Assembly: GCA_963784805.1 (NCBI GenBank)
Contig: CAWASR010000013.1
Coordinates: 60,486-124,485 of the forward strand
Length of the DNA: 64,000 bases
Reading direction: 5' to 3'
Origin: Roseiarcus sp963784805
GTDB taxonomy: Bacteria > Pseudomonadota > Alphaproteobacteria > Rhizobiales > Beijerinckiaceae
Position 1 is the stretch's first letter, and every line of letters starts with the position of its first letter. Below the pieces are notes generated by a model. It was not told where the DNA came from, did not search any database, and saw only the letters and a program-made list of their open reading frames with translations. The position numbers and the translations under genes are program-made. This document shows positions 8,429 to 17,770 of the stretch, in pieces.

Positions 8429-9548
8429 TGGAGCGATAGTCTCGACTGTAGCGCGGTCCGAGGCTGGTGAGGACCTGATAGCCGATCGTGCCGCTCCGGG
8501 CCGCGAATTCGTCGAGGTCGGCTGATGGGCCGATGATCTCGACCGCATCGCCTGCATGGACTGCGTCCTCGGGGAGATCGGTCACGTCGACGATGCTCAA
8601 GTCCATCGACACGCGGCCGACAAGCGGGCAGCGACGGCCGGCCACGACAGCCTCGGCGCCTGAAGCCGAATCCGTCGCCCCAGCCCCGCGCGGCAGGCCG
8701 TCGGCATAGCCGGCGAGAAGGGTCGCGAGCCGCGTGCGGCGCTTGGCGGTCCACTGGGCGTTGTAGCCGCAGCTCATGCCGGCCTCGATCCACCGCGTCT
8801 GCTGGATGGCCACCGTCAGCGTCGCCACCGGGCGCATTGGATTGGGTTCGCCCGGCGTCGGATTTCCGCCGTAGAGCGCATAACCAGGCCGCGCGAGATC
8901 GTAGATCGGACGCGGCCTGAGGAACATTCCAGACGAATTGGCGAGCGAAGCCGGCAAATGCGGGAAAGCCGCTCGCGCAAGCTCGAACCGCTCGAACTGC
9001 GCCGCGTTGATTGGATCGTCCGGAATTTCCGACGACACGAAATGGCTCATCAGGAGGTCGGCGCCCGGCGCGCCGTGCTGCTCCACAGCCTGCCGCAAGA
9101 CCGCCAGCGAGGCGAAGCCCAGCCGGTTCATCCCGGTGTCGAGATGCAGCGCGCACGGCGAGGCTTGGCCGCGGGCCGCGGCGAAGGCCGACCAGCGCGC
9201 AAGTTCCTCTTCGCCGCCGATCACGGGCGCAAGGCGCCGCCCGGCGTAATCGGCCGGGTCAGCGCCACGCTCGAGGCCGTCGAGGACGTAGATCGCCGCC
9301 TCGTCCGGCAGCTGGCGACGGGCGGCGAGTTCCTCGCCGAGCCGGGCGACGAAAAACACGCGCGCGCCGGCCGCCCAAAGCGCGGTAGCGGCCTCGGCGA
9401 GGCCGATTCCGTAGGCGTTGGCCTTGATCACGGCCGCGCAACGCCCAGGCGCCGCGCGGAGGGCGAGCGCGCGCCAGTTGTCAGCGAGCGCTTCGAGGTC
9501 GATCGTCAGGCGGCCGGGCGCCTTCCGGAAGGACACAGTCTCGCTCAC
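8412..9548 (-). CDS. alr: Alanine racemase
   Basis: This 378-residue PLP enzyme interconverts L- and D-alanine to supply peptidoglycan precursors. The PLP lysine is K42 in AVIKANAYGIG. The C-terminal domain carries the second catalytic tyrosine region (CGYNAQW), GRVSMDLSIVDVTD, and the closing motif GTIGYQVLTSLGPRY. Length matches the family. It converges on ispB, with the two 3' ends overlapping. A 75-codon frame upstream that overlaps the start by 4 bp has an unlikely composition and is not called. Confidence 0.93.
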   Translation of the reverse strand: MSETVSFRKAPGRLTIDLEALADNWRALALRAAPGRCAAVIKANAYGIGLAEAATALWAAGARVFFVARLGEELAARRQLPDEAAIYVLDGLERGADPADYAGRRLAPVIGGEEELARWSAFAAARGQASPCALHLDTGMNRLGFASLAVLRQAVEQHGAPGADLLMSHFVSSEIPDDPINAAQFERFELARAAFPHLPASLANSSGMFLRPRPIYDLARPGYALYGGNPTPGEPNPMRPVATLTVAIQQTRWIEAGMSCGYNAQWTAKRRTRLATLLAGYADGLPRGAGATDSASGAEAVVAGRRCPLVGRVSMDLSIVDVTDLPEDAVHAGDAVEIIGPSADLDEFAARSGTIGYQVLTSLGPRYSRDYRSISAPG

Positions 9549-9881
9549 GCGCGGTCCCGCGCGGCGAATGCGGCTCGATTGACGTCCGCCGCCGCGTCAG
9601 CGTCCGCGTCCGCCAGGGGGCGAAAGGCGATTTCGTCCAAGTGCAAACAGGTTCTCCGGTTGAAACGGCCGCGATCTGCGGCCGGCGACGCGGCAGAGGA
9701 CTTACCTTCTTTTAATGCCATGGCATTGGTTTTTAATGCGGCGATAATGCGCGAGCCATGAGAGAGTCGCAATGAGCCTCAATTGTGCGCCGCGTCCGGA
9801 TGCGCGACATGCGCCGCTGGCCAAAGGCCTTGAAGGTGGGCACAATCGCCTGCCGATCCTCTATCCGAGGCTAGCGATACG
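9549..9881. other. Intergenic region between alr and yejA
   Basis: This 333-bp gap between divergent genes presumably contains both promoters. Its middle (9700-9760) is relatively AT-rich, with repeated TTTTAATGC and the palindrome ATGGCAT/ATGCCAT. No gene, RNA or clear terminator is recognised. Confidence 0.4.
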
Positions 9882-11747
9882 ATGGCGAAGAGTTTTAGCC
9901 GCAGAACGGCAGTGAAGGCGGCGGGCGGCGGCGCGCTCGCCGCGCTCTTCGTCCGGCCGCTGGCCGCGCTTGCAGACGACTCGGTCGAGACCTATGGCCT
10001 GTCGTCGTTTGGCGACCTCGCCTTGCCTCCGGATTTCCCGCATTTCGCCTATGTGAATCCGCAGGCGCCGTCTGGAGGACTGTTGTCGCTGCAGATCACC
10101 GGGACTAGCGGCAACCAAAACTTCGATACCTTCGACACACTCAACATCTACAGCTGGAAGGGCAATGGCGCGGCCGGCATGTCGGCGACCTTCGACACCC
10201 TGATGACAGCCAATGGCGACGAGCCGGATTCGGTCTATGGCCTGCTGGCGCGATCGGTGAGGGTCTCGGCCGACAGGCTCGACTATCGCTTCCGCCTGCG
10301 GCCCGAGGCCCGCTTCTTCGATGGATCCAAGGTCACGGCCGCCGATGTCGCCTTTTCACTCACGATATTGAAAAATAAGGGCCACCCGATCTACGCACAG
10401 CTCCTTAAGGAGGTTGAGTCGGCGACTCCGGATGGGGACGACGTCGTTCATGTGCGTTTCGTGCAAGGGCGGAGCCGCGACGCCCATCTCATCGTCGTTG
10501 GCATGCCTGTCTTCTCGGCGGCTTGGTGGAAAGGCCGCGATTTCACCGCCTCGACGCTCGATCCGCCTCTGGGCTCGGGCGCCTATAGGGTCAAGGCGTT
10601 CGAACAAGGGCGATTCATCGAATTTGCGCGCGATCCCGGCTATTGGGGCGCGAAGCTGCCGGTCAATCTCGGCCAGAACAACTTTGATCGACTGCGGTTC
10701 GAGTATTATCGAGAACGCCAGGTCGCCTTCGAAGCGTTCAAGGCCGGCGCGATCAACTATCATGAGGAATACACCTCGCGCTTCTGGGCCACCGCCTACG
10801 ACTTTCCCGCGCTCGAAGAGGGGCGCGTCAAGAAGGAAGTTCTGCACAATGGCGCGCCTTCCTCCACGCAAGGCTGGTATCTCAACACGCGCCGCGAGCA
10901 GTTTCGCGACCCGCGCGTTCGCGAGGCGATCGGATTTGCTTTCGATTTCGAATGGACCAACAAGAATGTGATGTACTCGGCCTACAAGCGCATTGTCTCC
11001 TACTTCCCCAACACCAACATGGAGGCGAAAGGCAAGCCAGGCCCAGACGAACTCAAGCTTCTCGAGCCTTTCCGCGACAAAATTTCGCCGTCCGTCTTCA
11101 ATGACCCCTACATCCCTCCGGTCAGCGACGGGTCCGGCAGCGACCGCGCGTTGCTCAGGCAGGGCTATGACCTGTTGCTCTCCGCCGGGTGCAAGCGCCA
11201 GGGCGGAACGATGCTGTTGCCGAACGGGAAGCCGCTGACCATCGAGTTCCTCGACAGCAGCAACGCGTTGCAGCCGCACACGATGCCCTTCATCCAGAAC
11301 CTCCGAAAGCTTGGGATTCAGGCGAATTTCCGCATCGTCGACGCTGCGCAGCTGAAGTTTCGCACCGAGAACTTCGATTACGACGTCGTGACCGAGGCGC
11401 TTCCCGGGTCGACGACGCCTGGCGTAGGCTTGCGGGTCGTATATTCGTCCGAAGCGGCAAAACAGAAGGGCTCTCGGAATCTCGCCGGCGTAGCCGATCC
11501 GGTCGTCGACGCGCTGATCGAAACCATCGCCACGGCGAAATCGCGCGCCGAGCTCAACACGGCCTGTCGCGCGCTCGACCGCGTGCTGCGCGCGGGACAC
11601 TATTGGGTGCCCATGTGGTATCGAGACAACGCCTGGATCGCCCATTGGGACTCGTTTGCGCGGCCGGAGCGGCAGCCGAAGCTCGGCGTCGGCGCGCCTG
11701 GCACCTGGTGGTGGGACGAAGGGAAGGCCAAGTCGATTGGACTCTGA
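9882..11747 (+). CDS. yejA: Oligopeptide/microcin C-type ABC transporter substrate-binding protein
   Basis: This 621-residue periplasmic SBP_bac_5 protein is the solute receptor of a YejABEF-type importer (microcin C and short peptides in enterobacteria, related peptides in rhizobia). The N-terminus MAKSFSRRTAVKAAGGG carries a twin-arginine motif, then a hydrophobic Ala-rich run and a cleavage region near ALA-DD (about residues 30-33), so Tat export is likely. YejA-like landmarks include FGDLALPPDFPHFAYVNP and the late block YWVPMWYRDNAWIAHWD. It is first of four transporter genes on the same strand, separated from yejB by 43 bp with a hairpin. Confidence 0.88.
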   Translation: MAKSFSRRTAVKAAGGGALAALFVRPLAALADDSVETYGLSSFGDLALPPDFPHFAYVNPQAPSGGLLSLQITGTSGNQNFDTFDTLNIYSWKGNGAAGMSATFDTLMTANGDEPDSVYGLLARSVRVSADRLDYRFRLRPEARFFDGSKVTAADVAFSLTILKNKGHPIYAQLLKEVESATPDGDDVVHVRFVQGRSRDAHLIVVGMPVFSAAWWKGRDFTASTLDPPLGSGAYRVKAFEQGRFIEFARDPGYWGAKLPVNLGQNNFDRLRFEYYRERQVAFEAFKAGAINYHEEYTSRFWATAYDFPALEEGRVKKEVLHNGAPSSTQGWYLNTRREQFRDPRVREAIGFAFDFEWTNKNVMYSAYKRIVSYFPNTNMEAKGKPGPDELKLLEPFRDKISPSVFNDPYIPPVSDGSGSDRALLRQGYDLLLSAGCKRQGGTMLLPNGKPLTIEFLDSSNALQPHTMPFIQNLRKLGIQANFRIVDAAQLKFRTENFDYDVVTEALPGSTTPGVGLRVVYSSEAAKQKGSRNLAGVADPVVDALIETIATAKSRAELNTACRALDRVLRAGHYWVPMWYRDNAWIAHWDSFARPERQPKLGVGAPGTWWWDEGKAKSIGL

Positions 11748-11760
11748 CTGGCGCTTGACG

Positions 11761-11781
11761 CCTCGCCCGCCGCAGGCGAGG
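11761..11781 (+). promoter_or_regulatory. Intercistronic hairpin between yejA and yejB
   Basis: CCTCGCC and GGCGAGG form a perfect 7-bp GC stem around a 7-nt loop, 13 bp after the yejA stop and just before yejB. No U-run follows, so it is less a terminator than a 3' stabiliser or partial-termination element. Such hairpins often raise binding-protein over permease output. Confidence 0.5.
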
Positions 11782-11790
11782 TGATGGCGC

Positions 11791-12894
11791 ATGTTCGCCT
11801 ATATTCTCCGTCGCCTGCTTCTGATGATTCCGACCATCCTCGGCATCATGGCCGTGTCGTTCGCGATCGTTCAATTCGTGCCCGGCGGCCCGGTCGAGCG
11901 CGCGATCGCGCAATTGCAGGGCGCCAACCAGGGTTCAACCGCGCAATTCGGCGGCGGCGGCGGCGGTCAGATAGGCGCCGGCGCGTCGCAGGCCGGCGGC
12001 GACATCTCGTCGCGATATCGCGGCGCGGAGGGCCTTGATCCGAAATTCATCGAGGAACTTCAGAAGCAGTACGGCTTTGACAAGCCGGCGCTGGAGCGAT
12101 TCTGGATTCTGGTGCGCGACTATTCGACCTTCAATTTCGGCAAGAGCTATTATCGCGACGTGCCGGTGCTGCAGCTCATCAAGGAGAAGCTGCCGGTTTC
12201 GATTTCACTCGGCATGTGGATGACGTTCATTTCTTATGGGATTTCGATCCCGCTCGGCGTCAGGAAGGCAGTCAAGGACGGCTCGCGCTTTGACACGGTC
12301 ACCTCGGCGCTGGTCATCTTCGGCTACGCGATCCCGAGCTTCCTGTTCGCCGTCCTACTGGTGGTGCTATTCTGCGGCGGTTCTTTCTGGCAGATTTTCC
12401 CCTTGCGCGGCCTCACCTCCGACAATTTCGCCGACCTGACCTGGCCGCACAAGATTCTCGACTATCTCTGGCACATCACGCTGCCGGTGACGTCGCTGGT
12501 GCTCGGCTCGTTCGCCACTTCGACCCTTCTGACGAAAAACTCCTTCCTCGACGAGATCAAGAAGTCTTATGTGCAGACCGCGCGCATGAAGGGCTTGACC
12601 GAACTGCGCGTGCTCTACGGCCATGTCTTTCGCAACGCGATGCTGATTGTCATCGCCGGATTTCCCGGCGCCTTCATTGGCGCCTTCTTCACTGGTTCGC
12701 TTCTGATCGAGCAGGTGTTCTCGCTCGACGGTCTCGGCTATCTTTCTTATGATTCCCTCATCCAGCGTGATTATCCGGTGGTGCTTGCCAATCTCTACAT
12801 CTATGCGCTGCTGGGCTTGGTGGTGAACCTGATTTCCGACCTCACCTACACCTGGATCGATCCGCGCATCGATTTTGAAACGCGAGAGGTGTGA
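11791..12894 (+). CDS. yejB: Peptide ABC transporter permease
   Basis: This 367-residue inner-membrane protein has one N-terminal TM segment (RRLLLMIPTILGIMAVSFAI) and a BPD_transp_1 domain with the EAA-loop sequence ARMKGLTELRVLYGHVFRNA that docks on the ATPase. It forms the channel with YejE. Between TM1 and the conserved domain is a periplasmic insert with a glycine-rich tract (GGGGGGQIGAG, about residues 52-62), a common YejB feature though lengthened here. Confidence 0.9.
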   Translation: MFAYILRRLLLMIPTILGIMAVSFAIVQFVPGGPVERAIAQLQGANQGSTAQFGGGGGGQIGAGASQAGGDISSRYRGAEGLDPKFIEELQKQYGFDKPALERFWILVRDYSTFNFGKSYYRDVPVLQLIKEKLPVSISLGMWMTFISYGISIPLGVRKAVKDGSRFDTVTSALVIFGYAIPSFLFAVLLVVLFCGGSFWQIFPLRGLTSDNFADLTWPHKILDYLWHITLPVTSLVLGSFATSTLLTKNSFLDEIKKSYVQTARMKGLTELRVLYGHVFRNAMLIVIAGFPGAFIGAFFTGSLLIEQVFSLDGLGYLSYDSLIQRDYPVVLANLYIYALLGLVVNLISDLTYTWIDPRIDFETREV

Positions 12895-12985
12895 TGAGGG
12901 CGCGTTCGACGTTGGAGACCATGCTCGGCAATGATGCGGTATGGAGCATTTCCGCGACCGATCCAACGGGACAGCGAAGTTTCGC

Positions 12986-14125
12986 ATGAGCGCCGCGAAC
13001 TCGCGCCCATGGCTGCGCCTGTCGCCGATGAACCGGCGGCGGCTCGACAATTTCCGCCGCAACAAGCGCGGCGCGTGGTCGCTGCGGATCTTTATGGTCC
13101 TGTTCGTCGCCTCGCTCTGCGCGGAGTTCATCGCCAATGATCGGCCGCTGATCGTTTCCTACAAAGGCGAGATTCTCTTCCCGGTGTTCTTCGACTATCC
13201 GGAGGACAAGTTCGGCGGTTTCGAGGCGCATGCGGACTATCGCGGCTCCTTCGTCGCCGATGAGATCAAGGCGCACGGCTGGATGCTCTGGCCACCGATT
13301 CGCTTCGCCAACTCGACCACCATTCTCAATCCGCCGACGCCGCTTCCGACTCCCCCGACCTGGATGCTGAGCGACAAGCAGTGCCGCGCCGCTTTGGAAA
13401 AGCGGGGCGATAAGGAAGCGCCGCGCCTCGCGCATCCCTGCCGCGCGTTGGAGCCGCTGTGGCTCGGCTCCGACCAGGATGGCCACGACATCGTCGCCCG
13501 CCTCATTTACGGCTTTCGCCTCTCGGCGCTGTTCGGCCTGACGCTCGCCGGCGTTTCGTCGGTGATTGGCGTCTTCGCCGGCGCGGTTCAGGGCTATTTC
13601 GGGGGCTGGCTCGATCTGACGATGCAGAGGGTGATCGAAATCTGGTCGTCGCTGCCGCATCTCTATATCCTCATCATCCTGTCGGCGATCCTGGCGCCGA
13701 GCTTTGGCGTGCTCCTGACGATCCTCCTGCTCTTCTCCTGGGTGAGCCTCGTGCATGTGGTGCGGGCCGAGTTCCTCAGGGCGCGCAATTTCGAATACGT
13801 CAACGCCGCGCGCGCGCTCGGCCTTTCCAACGCCAAGATCATCGTCAAGCACGTTTTGCCGAACGCGATGGTGGCGACGCTGACCTTTCTGCCGTTCATC
13901 GTAAATTCCTCGATCAGCACCCTGACCTCGCTCGACTTTCTCGGTCTCGGCATGCCGCCCGGCTCGCCCTCGCTCGGCGAATTGCTGCTGCAGGGCAAGT
14001 CCAACCTCTCAGCGCCCTGGATCGGTCTTTCCGCTTTCGCCGTCACCGCGCTGATGCTGTCGCTGCTGATATTCATCGGCGAGGCGGTCCGAGACGCCTT
14101 CGATCCGAGAAAGACGTTCCTGTGA
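12986..14125 (+). CDS. yejE: Peptide ABC transporter permease
   Basis: This second channel subunit, about 379 residues, has a conserved N-terminal oligopeptide-permease segment (NRRRLDNFRRNKRGAWSL) before TM1, a large periplasmic loop (PVFFDYPEDKFGGFEAH to WLGSDQDGHD) and a BPD_transp_1 domain with the EAA-type loop ARALGLSNAKIIVKHVLPNA. The ATG at 12986 (MSAANSRPW) is preferred. An earlier ATG at 12941 adds an atypical leader, and a later one at 13028 is possible. Its stop overlaps the yejF start (GTGA), indicating coupling. Confidence 0.9.
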   Translation: MSAANSRPWLRLSPMNRRRLDNFRRNKRGAWSLRIFMVLFVASLCAEFIANDRPLIVSYKGEILFPVFFDYPEDKFGGFEAHADYRGSFVADEIKAHGWMLWPPIRFANSTTILNPPTPLPTPPTWMLSDKQCRAALEKRGDKEAPRLAHPCRALEPLWLGSDQDGHDIVARLIYGFRLSALFGLTLAGVSSVIGVFAGAVQGYFGGWLDLTMQRVIEIWSSLPHLYILIILSAILAPSFGVLLTILLLFSWVSLVHVVRAEFLRARNFEYVNAARALGLSNAKIIVKHVLPNAMVATLTFLPFIVNSSISTLTSLDFLGLGMPPGSPSLGELLLQGKSNLSAPWIGLSAFAVTALMLSLLIFIGEAVRDAFDPRKTFL

Positions 14126-15753
14126 GCGAGGGCGCGCCGCTCGTCGACGTGCGCGAACTGTCGATCGCGTTCGCTCAGGGGCAGGAACGCAGGACCGTGG
14201 TCGACCGCGTGTCGTTCCGGCTGGAGAAGGGGCGCGCGCTGGCGCTGGTCGGCGAGTCCGGTTCGGGCAAGACAGTGACGGCGCAGGCGATCGTGCGCCT
14301 GTTGCCTCAGCCCGCCGCCACCTATCCGAGCGGCGAAGTCCTCTTTCGCGGCAAGGACGTGCTCAAAATGTCGGACGCCGAGCTGCGCGCCATGCGCGGC
14401 GCCAGCGTGACGATGGTGTTCCAGGAGCCGATGACGTCGCTCAACCCGCTGCATACAATTTCGCGGCAGGTCGGCGAAATCATCGCGCTGCATCACGGGC
14501 GGCGCGCGGCGACGAGCGCGCGAATCGTCGAGCTTCTGACCGAGGTCGGCATCATCGATCCGGCCGAACGGCTTGGCGCCTATCCGCATCAGCTCTCCGG
14601 CGGCCAGCGCCAACGGGTGATGATCGCCATGGCGCTCGCCAACCGCCCCGACTTGTTGATCGCCGACGAGCCGACGACCGCCCTCGACGTCACCGTGCAG
14701 GCGCAAATCCTCAAACTCCTCAAGGATCTGCAGGCCAAGCTCGGCATGGCGATGCTGTTCATCACCCACGATCTCCACGTCGTCAGGCGCATCGCCGACG
14801 ATGTGATCGTGATGCAGCACGGCGTCATCGTCGAGGCGGGCAGGACCGCCGACGTGTTCGCAAATCCCCGTCACCCCTACACCCGGGCCTTGATGGCGGC
14901 CGAGCCCAAGGGCGACGCGCCGTTCGACGACCGCGCCGCGCCGACGATCGCGAGCGCCGAGGCCTTGCGCGTCTGGTTTCCGATCAAGCAGGGATTCTTT
15001 CGCCGCACGGTCGGATACGTCAAGGCGGTCGACGGTGTTTCGCTCGCCGTGCGTGAGGGCCAGACGGTTGGGGTTGTCGGCGAATCCGGCTCCGGCAAGA
15101 CGACGCTCGGCCTGGCGATGCTGCGGCTCATCCGTTCGCAGGGCCGGATCGCCTATTGCGGGCGCGCGATCGACGGCCTGAATTCAAAGGCCATGCGCCC
15201 GCTCAGGCGCGAGATGCAGATCGTCTTTCAGGATCCGTTCGGCTCGCTGTCGCCGCGCATGTCGGTGGCCGAGATCGTCGAGGAAGGCTTGATCGCCCAG
15301 GGGACGAGGATGGGGGGCGCCGAACGGCGACGCGTCGCCGAACGCGCGCTCGTCGACACCGGCCTCGAGCCTTCCACCCTCGACCGCTATCCGCATGAGT
15401 TTTCCGGCGGCCAGCGCCAGCGCATCGCGATCGCCCGGGCGATGGCGCTCGACCCGAGATTTGTCGTGCTCGACGAGCCGACCTCGGCATTGGATATGTC
15501 GATCCAGGCCCAGATCGTCGACTTGCTGCGCGAGTTGCAGAAGCGCCGCAAACTCGCCTACCTTTTCATTTCGCACGATCTCAGGGTGGTGCGGGCGCTG
15601 GCGAGCGAGATCATCGTGATGCGTCGCGGCAAGGTCGTCGAGAGCGGCGACGCGAGAGAAGTGTTCGCCGCCCCGCAGGCCGACTACACCCGCGCCCTGT
15701 TCGCGGCCGCATTTTCAAATGAGGCGACGCTTTCCGCCGTCGTCAGCCAGTAA
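14122..15753 (+). CDS. yejF: Peptide ABC transporter ATP-binding protein (two ATPase domains)
   Basis: This 543-residue tandem ATPase powers the YejBE channel. Two Walker A motifs (GESGSGKTVT and GESGSGKTTL), two signatures (LSGGQRQRV and FSGGQRQRI) and two Walker B/H-loop sets (LLIADEPTTALD...ITHD and VVLDEPTSALD...ISHD) are intact. The GTG at 14122 is chosen because it gives MSEGAPLVDVREL and overlaps the yejE stop by 4 bp. Earlier in-frame sequence is antisense-like shadow of yejE. Confidence 0.93.
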   Translation: MSEGAPLVDVRELSIAFAQGQERRTVVDRVSFRLEKGRALALVGESGSGKTVTAQAIVRLLPQPAATYPSGEVLFRGKDVLKMSDAELRAMRGASVTMVFQEPMTSLNPLHTISRQVGEIIALHHGRRAATSARIVELLTEVGIIDPAERLGAYPHQLSGGQRQRVMIAMALANRPDLLIADEPTTALDVTVQAQILKLLKDLQAKLGMAMLFITHDLHVVRRIADDVIVMQHGVIVEAGRTADVFANPRHPYTRALMAAEPKGDAPFDDRAAPTIASAEALRVWFPIKQGFFRRTVGYVKAVDGVSLAVREGQTVGVVGESGSGKTTLGLAMLRLIRSQGRIAYCGRAIDGLNSKAMRPLRREMQIVFQDPFGSLSPRMSVAEIVEEGLIAQGTRMGGAERRRVAERALVDTGLEPSTLDRYPHEFSGGQRQRIAIARAMALDPRFVVLDEPTSALDMSIQAQIVDLLRELQKRRKLAYLFISHDLRVVRALASEIIVMRRGKVVESGDAREVFAAPQADYTRALFAAAFSNEATLSAVVSQ

Positions 15754-15761
15754 GGGGGCCA

Positions 15762-16982
15762 ATGAGCCGCGCGATCCTGATCGTCCTCGATTCGGTCGGC
15801 TGCGGCGGCGCGGAAGACGCTTCAGCCTATGGCGACGACGGCGCCGACACGCTCGGCCATATCGCCGAGGCCTGCGCCGTCGGGCTGGGAAATCGCGAGG
15901 GATTGCGGCGCGGACCGCTGAAACTGCCGCATCTCGATGCGCTCGGGCTCGGCCATGCGATGATGGCGTCGACCGGCCGCGCTCCTCCAGGATTCACGCT
16001 TGCCGCCGCTCGCGGTCAGTGGGGCTACGGGATCGAGACTTCGCGCGGCAAGGACACGCCGTCGGGCCATTGGGAGATCGCCGGAACGCCGGTTGACTTC
16101 GACTGGGGCTATTTTCCGGAAACCGTCCCCGCCTTTCCGGAGTCCTTGAGCGCGGCGCTGATCGCCGAGGGCAAGCTCGCCGGCATCCTCGCCAATCGCC
16201 ATGCTTCGGGAATCGCTGTCGTCGAAGATTATGGCGAGGAGCATCTGCGCACGCTCAAACCCATTTGCTACACCTCGGCCGATTCCGTTCTCCAGATCGC
16301 CGCCCACGAGGAAGTTTTCGGGCTCGATCGGCTCTATGACCTGTGCAGAATTGCGCGCCGTCTCTGCGATCCGCTCAACATCGGGCGCGTGATCGCGCGG
16401 CCGTTCGTCGGACGGACCGCGAAGAATTTCGTCCGCACCGCCAATCGCAAGGATTTCGCCGTTCCGCCGCCTGACGGCAATCTGTTTCAGCGGGCGGCGC
16501 GGGCGGATCGCGCGATCGTCTCGATCGGCAAGATCGGCGACATCTTCGCCCATCGCGACACCGGCCAGGAGCGCAAGGGCAAGAGCAACGACGGCAATGT
16601 CGACCTTCTCATCGAGGCGCTGGCGACGACCGCCGACGGCGGGCTCATTGTTGTCAATTTGGTCGATTTCGACACCGAATGGGGGCATCGCCGCGACGTG
16701 CCCGGCTATGCCGCCTGCCTGGAGGCGTTCGACGCGCGCTTAAGTGCGATCGAAAAGGCGATGCGGCCGGGCGATTTTTGCGTCATCACCGCCGATCATG
16801 GCAACGATCCGACGTTTCGCGGCTTCGACCATACCCGCGAGCACGTGCCGATCCTCGCCTTCGGCGCCGGCGCCTCGCCGGGGCCGATCGGCGCGCGCGC
16901 GAGCCTCGCCGACATCGGCGAGACGATCGCGCTCAAGCTCGGCCTGCCGCGCGGACCGCATGGGCAGGCCTGGGCCGCATGA
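15762..16982 (+). CDS. deoB: Phosphopentomutase
   Basis: This enzyme interconverts (deoxy)ribose 1-phosphate and 5-phosphate in nucleoside salvage. The 406-residue protein belongs to the alkaline phosphatase superfamily: metal ligands appear in LDSVGCGGAED and TADHGNDPT, and the phosphorylated threonine in KDTPSGHWE. It follows yejF by 8 bp behind a strong AGGGGG ribosome site and overlaps the next gene by 4 bp (ATGA), so it is probably transcribed with the transporter. Confidence 0.95.
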   Translation: MSRAILIVLDSVGCGGAEDASAYGDDGADTLGHIAEACAVGLGNREGLRRGPLKLPHLDALGLGHAMMASTGRAPPGFTLAAARGQWGYGIETSRGKDTPSGHWEIAGTPVDFDWGYFPETVPAFPESLSAALIAEGKLAGILANRHASGIAVVEDYGEEHLRTLKPICYTSADSVLQIAAHEEVFGLDRLYDLCRIARRLCDPLNIGRVIARPFVGRTAKNFVRTANRKDFAVPPPDGNLFQRAARADRAIVSIGKIGDIFAHRDTGQERKGKSNDGNVDLLIEALATTADGGLIVVNLVDFDTEWGHRRDVPGYAACLEAFDARLSAIEKAMRPGDFCVITADHGNDPTFRGFDHTREHVPILAFGAGASPGPIGARASLADIGETIALKLGLPRGPHGQAWAA

Positions 16983-17386
16983 GCTTTTCGCTCGACGAAC
17001 GGCTTGCTCGCGACGCTTTTCTCGTCGGCGACTTGACGCTCTCACGCGCGCTGCTGATGGACGACGCGCGCTGGCCTTGGCTGATCCTCGCGCCGAGGCG
17101 TGAAGGAATCGCCGAGCTGCCCGATCTCGACGCGGCCGACCGCGCGCAATTGATCGAAGAGGCGGCCAGGGCGGCGAGCTTTCTCAAGGCGCATACGATG
17201 GCCGACAAGATCAATGTCGGCGCGCTCGGCAACGTCGTTCGGCAGTTCCACCTGCATGTCGTCGCGCGCTTCATCGGCGACCCCGCCTGGCCCGGTCCGG
17301 TCTGGGGCGCCGGCGCTCCGCGGCGATACGCGGAGGCGGAAGCGCGCGCGCTGGTGGAGGCGGCGAAGGCGGGACTGGGGGTGTAA
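16979..17386 (+). CDS. HIT family hydrolase
   Basis: This 135-residue HIT-fold protein has the motif QFHLHVVARF, a variant of His-x-His-x-x in which the third histidine position is not conserved. Proteins of this alphaproteobacterial subgroup are annotated as diadenosine tetraphosphate or nucleotide hydrolases, but the substrate is inferred. The ATG at 16979 is chosen from the 4-bp overlap with the deoB stop. The in-frame extension upstream lies inside deoB. Confidence 0.85.
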   Translation: MSFSLDERLARDAFLVGDLTLSRALLMDDARWPWLILAPRREGIAELPDLDAADRAQLIEEAARAASFLKAHTMADKINVGALGNVVRQFHLHVVARFIGDPAWPGPVWGAGAPRRYAEAEARALVEAAKAGLGV

Positions 17387-17770
17387 GAGGCCACTCGATC
17401 GACGAATACCGCGCCATATGCCGATCGAGCAGATTTTCGCGCCCACCCTTCACGCCGGGCGACGCCATGTATTTCAACTCCTAGAACAGCAGCGAAATGA
17501 ATGGCCGATCGCTGAGCGGCAGGCGCTGGCTCCCGGCCAGGGCCCGCCCTCTCGGCGAAGTGCGTCGTTGCTGACGGTATTGCCGGGTTTCGCGAAGTCG
17601 CGCCTTAATTATGTGACATTCTCAGGATTGACGGGGGTGGCAGCGTGCAAATCGGTTGAGGTCGTTATAGAAACTCGCGCATTGCGGACTGACGGCATTT
17701 TCCAAAGCCGCAAATTGACACTGCGACAGCGGCGCGCCAGGTTCTGCTGCGCACGGTGAGGGAGATCGAC
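17387..17770. other. Intergenic region with possible promoter
   Basis: This 384-bp gap between the HIT gene and the ATPase inhibitor gene has no protein-like frame. A consensus TTGACA lies at 17715, 56 bp before the downstream start, with a 17-bp spacer to a weak CAGGTT. Another TTGACG-like element lies near 17628. Nothing else is recognised. Confidence 0.35.
17715..17743 (+). promoter_or_regulatory. Possible sigma70-type promoter of the DUF1476 gene
   Basis: Perfect -35 TTGACA at 17715-17720, then 17 bp and a weak -10-like CAGGTT at 17738-17743, 28 bp before the start codon. The -35 is convincing by eye, the -10 is not. Confidence 0.25.

Noticed and set aside
9545..9772. 75-codon minus-strand frame overlapping the alr start by 4 bp
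   Set aside because: The overlap looks like coupling, but the composition (DADADAAAD, many Arg/Ala) and lack of any recognisable motif fit chance coding in GC-rich DNA. No ribosome site is seen.
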